A stretch of 64,000 nucleotides of DNA from Tessaracoccus lacteus (lineage in GTDB: Bacteria; Actinomycetota; Actinomycetes; Propionibacteriales; Propionibacteriaceae): positions 2,666,001 to 2,730,000 of the forward strand of contig NZ_CP123967.1 of NCBI RefSeq assembly GCF_029917005.1, given 5' to 3'. Positions within the stretch are counted from its first letter, which is position 1; the number at the start of each line of letters is the position of its first letter. Positions 60,445-64,000 of this stretch are shown here, in pieces. Position numbers and translations under genes: made by a program. A model generated the notes under the pieces. It ran no database searches, was not told where the DNA came from, and saw only the letters and a list, made by a program, of their open reading frames with translations.

Positions 60445-61206
60445 GTGGCGACGTCTCCTTCCTGGGTGCCCAGACAGCACGGCGCATGGGCGATGATCCT
60501 CGTGCCGTCGATCGTCGGCCTGGCGCTGTCGGCGCGCGTGCGACCGCTCGGCTGGGCAGATCTGACGCTGTGCCTCACCTGGTTCGTCGGGTACTTCGCC
60601 TTCAGTGCCGCGGTCCTGGTCCTCAAGTCGGCCCCGAGGCGACGGGGGCGCCACTACCCCGCCCTGGCCACGTACGGGATCGGCGCAGTCGCACTCGGCG
60701 TCGCGACGCTCGTCCTCCGAGGCCCGGCCCTGCTGTGGTGGGTGCCGGTCTACGCCCTGCTGCTCGGCCCGGCGTTCCGGTGGGCGGCGACGAGGCGAGA
60801 GCGCTCGCTGTCCTCCGGCGTGGTGACGGTGCTCGCGTCGTGCGGGCTGATGGCCGTGCTGCGACTCGCGCCCTGGTCCCCACCTCCGACGACCTCCGAG
60901 TGGGCCCTCATGGCGACGGTGACGCTGTACTTCGTCGGCACGGTTCTGCACGTCAAGGCCCTGATCCGGGAGCGCAACGACCCCCGCGCCGCCCGCCGGT
61001 CCGTGGCCTACCACGCGGCCGCCGCGGCGCTCATCGTCACGGCGGTACTCCTCGGCTGGCTCAGCTGGCCGTGGATCCTGTTCGCCGTCGCCCTGCCTGC
61101 CAGGGCGTGGCAGATGCCGCGAGCGGTGAGGCGACCGATGCAGATCGGGCTGCTGGAGGTGGCGCTGTCGGTCACTCTGCTCGCGCTGACCCTATGGGCG
61201 GCCTAG
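60445..61206 (+). CDS. YwiC-like membrane protein
   Basis: The 253-aa protein has seven or eight hydrophobic segments and the family start WVPRQHGAWAMILVP, followed by a conserved Arg/His-containing loop. YwiC-like proteins are widespread in Firmicutes and Actinobacteria and have no proven function. It uses a GTG start at 60445. It stands alone. Confidence 0.82.
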   Translation: MATSPSWVPRQHGAWAMILVPSIVGLALSARVRPLGWADLTLCLTWFVGYFAFSAAVLVLKSAPRRRGRHYPALATYGIGAVALGVATLVLRGPALLWWVPVYALLLGPAFRWAATRRERSLSSGVVTVLASCGLMAVLRLAPWSPPPTTSEWALMATVTLYFVGTVLHVKALIRERNDPRAARRSVAYHAAAAALIVTAVLLGWLSWPWILFAVALPARAWQMPRAVRRPMQIGLLEVALSVTLLALTLWAA

Positions 61207-61251
61207 TGGCGCGGCGGTAGCGCCCGAGCAAGCAGCATCCGCGGTCGCGCG

Positions 61252-61530
61252 CTAGTTCCCCGACGTCTTCGTCGTCGGGTTCTCGTCAGCATCGACGGTG
61301 TGGTGGTGTGACGCGGCAGCTCGTCGCTCACGTCGCCGCGCCCAGTCCGGGTCTCGCTGGGCGTACACGCCCCAGGCTGCACCGATCAGGTCGTGTCGGC
61401 TGCTGGGGCGCGCGCCGTTCAGCGCCGCCAGAGCTGCCTGCTCCTCTGGGGTGAGCCGGTCGTCGTCGACCGTGGCCCCGCACATGGCCTGCTCAATCAG
61501 CGTCGCGAACTCTGCGCGGGTCAGCTGCAT
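61252..61530 (-). CDS. Small hypothetical protein (92 aa)
   Basis: The ATG at 61530 is preceded by AGGAGGGTGG, so translation is likely. The sequence (MQLTRAEFATLIEQAMCGAT, LTPEEQAALAALNGARPSSR, HDLIGAAWGVYAQRDPDWAR) is helical and charged, with a His/Arg-rich tail. I do not recognise a family. The gap 61531-61796 behind it shows no gene or clear motif. Confidence 0.6.
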   Translation of the reverse strand: MQLTRAEFATLIEQAMCGATVDDDRLTPEEQAALAALNGARPSSRHDLIGAAWGVYAQRDPDWARRRERRAAASHHHTVDADENPTTKTSGN

Positions 61531-61796
61531 TGCCACCCTCCTGGCCTCGCCGCCCGGGATTCGGCGTGGTGTGCCCAGACTACCGAAGTAGCGGTCCCAG
61601 CGGTTCCTGCGATAGTCGGGGCACGTAGGAGGCGGTGGCCGGAGGACCACGGCCTGGCGTCGTGACGAGACTTCAGCGGCGTGGTCTCGCTGAACGTCGG
61701 TTCCAACTGTCCCGGGGCAACGTCGACCGTGCAGGGCACTCAACCTGCTGGTGGCCGCGGCCACATTCCGCTGCGCCCTGGCCTTGGGGACCCGCC

Positions 61797-62693
<897 letters not shown>

Positions 62694-62772
62694 GCAGCAG
62701 AGCCTATCGACAGCCCTCGCAGCTGCGGGCGTCGCACGTTTCGTCGGCGCATGGGCGCCTCCTCAACGCCCT

Positions 62773-62965
62773 TCGACAAGCTCAGGGACCCGGATCGTTG
62801 AGCACTTCGACAAGCTCAGGAAACCGAGGGGACAAGCTCAGGAAACCGAGGGGACAAGCTCAGGGAACCGAGGGGACAAGCTCAGGGAACCGAGGGGACA
62901 AGCTCAGGAAACCGAGGGGACAAGCTCAGGAAACCGAGGGGACAAGCTCAGGAAACAGAAATGGA
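62773..62965. repeat. Seven 22-bp tandem repeats of REP origin
   Basis: GACAAGCTCAGGAAACCGAG (period 22) is repeated about seven times after one CTTCGACAAGCTCAGGGACC unit. It is an expansion of the right half of the REP-like family. It lies between menB and the glycerophosphodiesterase gene, with no gene in 62694-63013. Confidence 0.9.
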
Positions 62966-63013
62966 CAGAATCAAGACCCAGATCGTTGAGCCTGACGAAG
63001 AGTCCCAGTCCCC

Positions 63014-63745
63014 TCAGTACACCGGGTGGCGCAGTGCGTCGCGGACGCGATCCGGGAGATTCGAGATGATCGCGTCGACACCGAGGCCGGCAAGCCGGAT
63101 GGCCTCGGCATCGTCGTCGATCGTCCAGGCGCGGACTTTGATGCCGGCTTCGTGGGCCAACCAGACGTAGTCGGGGATCCGGAGGGCGAGACGGTGCGGG
63201 TGGATGGCGCCGGCCCCGAACCATGACGCGTAGCGCCAGGGGTCGACGATGCCGTCGGTCAGGATCAGCGCCATCTGCGACGCAGCGAGGTGTCCGCGCA
63301 GGTTCGCGATCGAGTAGTGGTTCAGGGAACTGATCACGACCTGGTCGAGGAGACCGGCGTCACGGACGATCCGCACCACCTGATCCTCCATCCCCGGGTA
63401 CAGCTCGATGCCGTTCTTGAGTTCGATGTTGACAGTGACGTTGGTGCCCTGGAATACGTCAAGGGCCTCACGGAGCGTCGGGATCTTCACGCCGTGGCGC
63501 CCCGGAAAGCCGTTGCTGAAGTCGCACCGGCGAAGCTCCTCCAGGGGTAGGTCGACCACGCGTCCGAAGCCGTTCGACGTGCGGTTGACCGTCTCGTCAT
63601 GGATGCAGACGATGGCACCGTCGGCGCTTCGCTGGACGTCGAACTCGACGCCGGGGAGCCCGAGCCGGACCACCTCCTCGAACGCAGGTAGCGTGTTCTC
63701 CGGCGCGTAGGCGCTTGCTCCTCGGTGGGCCCAGGTTTCTGTCAC
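63014..63745 (-). CDS. Glycerophosphodiester phosphodiesterase
   Basis: The 243-aa TIM-barrel enzyme hydrolyses glycerophosphodiesters to glycerol 3-phosphate and an alcohol. Motifs are AHRGASAYAPENTLPAFEE (catalytic His and metal Glu), VEFDVQRSADGAIVCIHDET (metal Glu/Asp and second His), VNIELKNG and the C-terminal VRAWTIDD. The GTG at 63745 places the start just before the HRG motif; an ATG at 63790 adds 15 residues. There is no signal peptide, so it is cytosolic (UgpQ-like). Confidence 0.92.
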   Translation of the reverse strand: MTETWAHRGASAYAPENTLPAFEEVVRLGLPGVEFDVQRSADGAIVCIHDETVNRTSNGFGRVVDLPLEELRRCDFSNGFPGRHGVKIPTLREALDVFQGTNVTVNIELKNGIELYPGMEDQVVRIVRDAGLLDQVVISSLNHYSIANLRGHLAASQMALILTDGIVDPWRYASWFGAGAIHPHRLALRIPDYVWLAHEAGIKVRAWTIDDDAEAIRLAGLGVDAIISNLPDRVRDALRHPVY

Positions 63746-63856
63746 ACGGTATATACAACCACTGTCGAGAGCAGCCAGCGCGCCCACCATGGGCCCACGG
63801 CCCCCAGCCTGGTGCTGCGCGGCGGGTCCCGTTTTGCCCCGTCGCCCGAATCTGCG

Positions 63857-63862
63857 TATAGT
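63857..63862 (+). promoter_or_regulatory. Probable -10 box of the tRNA-Arg promoter
   Basis: TATAGT lies 14 bp before the tRNA, with TTTGCC (63833-63838) 18 bp upstream as a possible -35 box. The spacing and position fit a vegetative (SigA-type) promoter. Confidence 0.5.
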
Positions 63863-63876
63863 TTCATCTTGCCCAA

Positions 63877-63949
63877 GCGCTCGTGGCTCAATGGATAGAG
63901 CATCTGACTACGGATCAGAAGGTTGGGGGTTCGAGTCCCTCCGAGCGCG
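63877..63949 (+). tRNA. tRNA-Arg (anticodon ACG)
   Basis: The acceptor GCGCTCG pairs with CGAGCGC (discriminator G). The D-arm is GCTCAATGGATAGAGC, the anticodon arm is CTGAC-TACGGAT-type with ACG in the loop (ATCTGACTACGGATCAGA), and the T-arm is GGGGGTTCGAGTCCCTC. A34 is the substrate of TadA, encoded at 56.7 kb. No CCA is encoded. Confidence 0.97.
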
Positions 63950-63957
63950 CTAGGTGT

Positions 63958-63994
63958 GAAGCCGCCAGACCGGAACCGGTCGGCGGCTTCTTTG
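63958..63994 (+). terminator. Rho-independent terminator after tRNA-Arg
   Basis: GAAGCCGCC pairs with GGCGGCTTC, with inner ACCGG/CCGGT around AA, followed by TTTGTTT. It is a strong intrinsic terminator nine bases after the tRNA. Confidence 0.92.
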
Positions 63995-64000
63995 TTTCCC

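Noticed and set aside
61531..61796. Upstream extension of the 92-aa ORF to 251 aa and plus-strand ORF from 61635
   Set aside because: No start signal or family similarity is seen beyond the ATG at 61530. The plus frame is antisense to menB.

Overview
The window is chromosomal DNA of a high-G+C actinobacterium. Supporting signs are an MptB-type GT-C mannosyltransferase, type II NADH dehydrogenase with menaquinone synthesis (MenB), a T-box with ultrashort stem I before a mycobacterial-type ileS, a Mycobacterium-like Dcd, LytR_C and VapB-like neighbours, DUF5997, and a DUF222/HNH gene. A member of the Propionibacteriales (Tessaracoccus-like) fits, but the family is a guess.

Layout. 1-6.9 kb is an accessory island of visibly lower G+C, bounded by two ISL3-family remnants. 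It holds a compact minus-strand RiPP operon: a short ORF, a SPASM-like radical SAM enzyme, a B12-type radical SAM RiPP enzyme, two paralogous ~70-aa precursors ending in P-[VI]-ECRIL-x-[IV]-x-W, and an MFS exporter. 6.9-13.6 kb is core: a mannosyltransferase, ndh-doxX, a two-component pair and deoC. At 13.6-15.1 kb an IS110 element sits inside a REP-like repeat. Its 5' non-coding end folds into two loops whose sequences match the target flank and the element's own ends, as expected of a bridge RNA. 15.3-31.2 kb carries an ABC exporter, dcd and a cell-surface locus (FHA, 2064-aa Ig/Fn3 protein, MoxR, DUF58, transglutaminase-like protein, RDD-FHA). 31.2-37.8 kb mixes a PatB-like C-S lyase, a small regulator with a Cys-containing leader ORF, a low-G+C secreted/membrane pair, an IS256 relic fused to an hsdR tail, a DUF222/HNH gene with an SOS-like box, and a carboxymuconolactone decarboxylase fragment.

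37.9-64 kb is mainly housekeeping: T-box-ileS-mtnN, a Gfo/Idh oxidoreductase, a DUF480-methyltransferase fusion, a LysR effector domain with DUF5997, aspartokinase, a solute-binding lipoprotein, an 843-aa membrane protein of unknown function, a HerA-like ATPase, VapB-like and LytR_C genes, tRNA-Ser(CGA), an MFS transporter, tadA with its partner, upp, a squalene-cyclase-like protein, an L28 paralogue, a YwiC-like protein, menB, a glycerophosphodiesterase and tRNA-Arg(ACG). Three unrelated dispersed repeat families fill the intergenic regions: REP-like repeats (13.6, 15.1, 42.0, 54.8 and 62.8 kb), a ~55-bp element (43.6, 46.0, 46.5-46.7 kb), and a ~100-bp palindromic element (45.0, 58.7 kb).

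The two most novel items are the two-precursor, two-radical-SAM RiPP operon and the IS110 bridge RNA whose guides can be read directly from the sequence.
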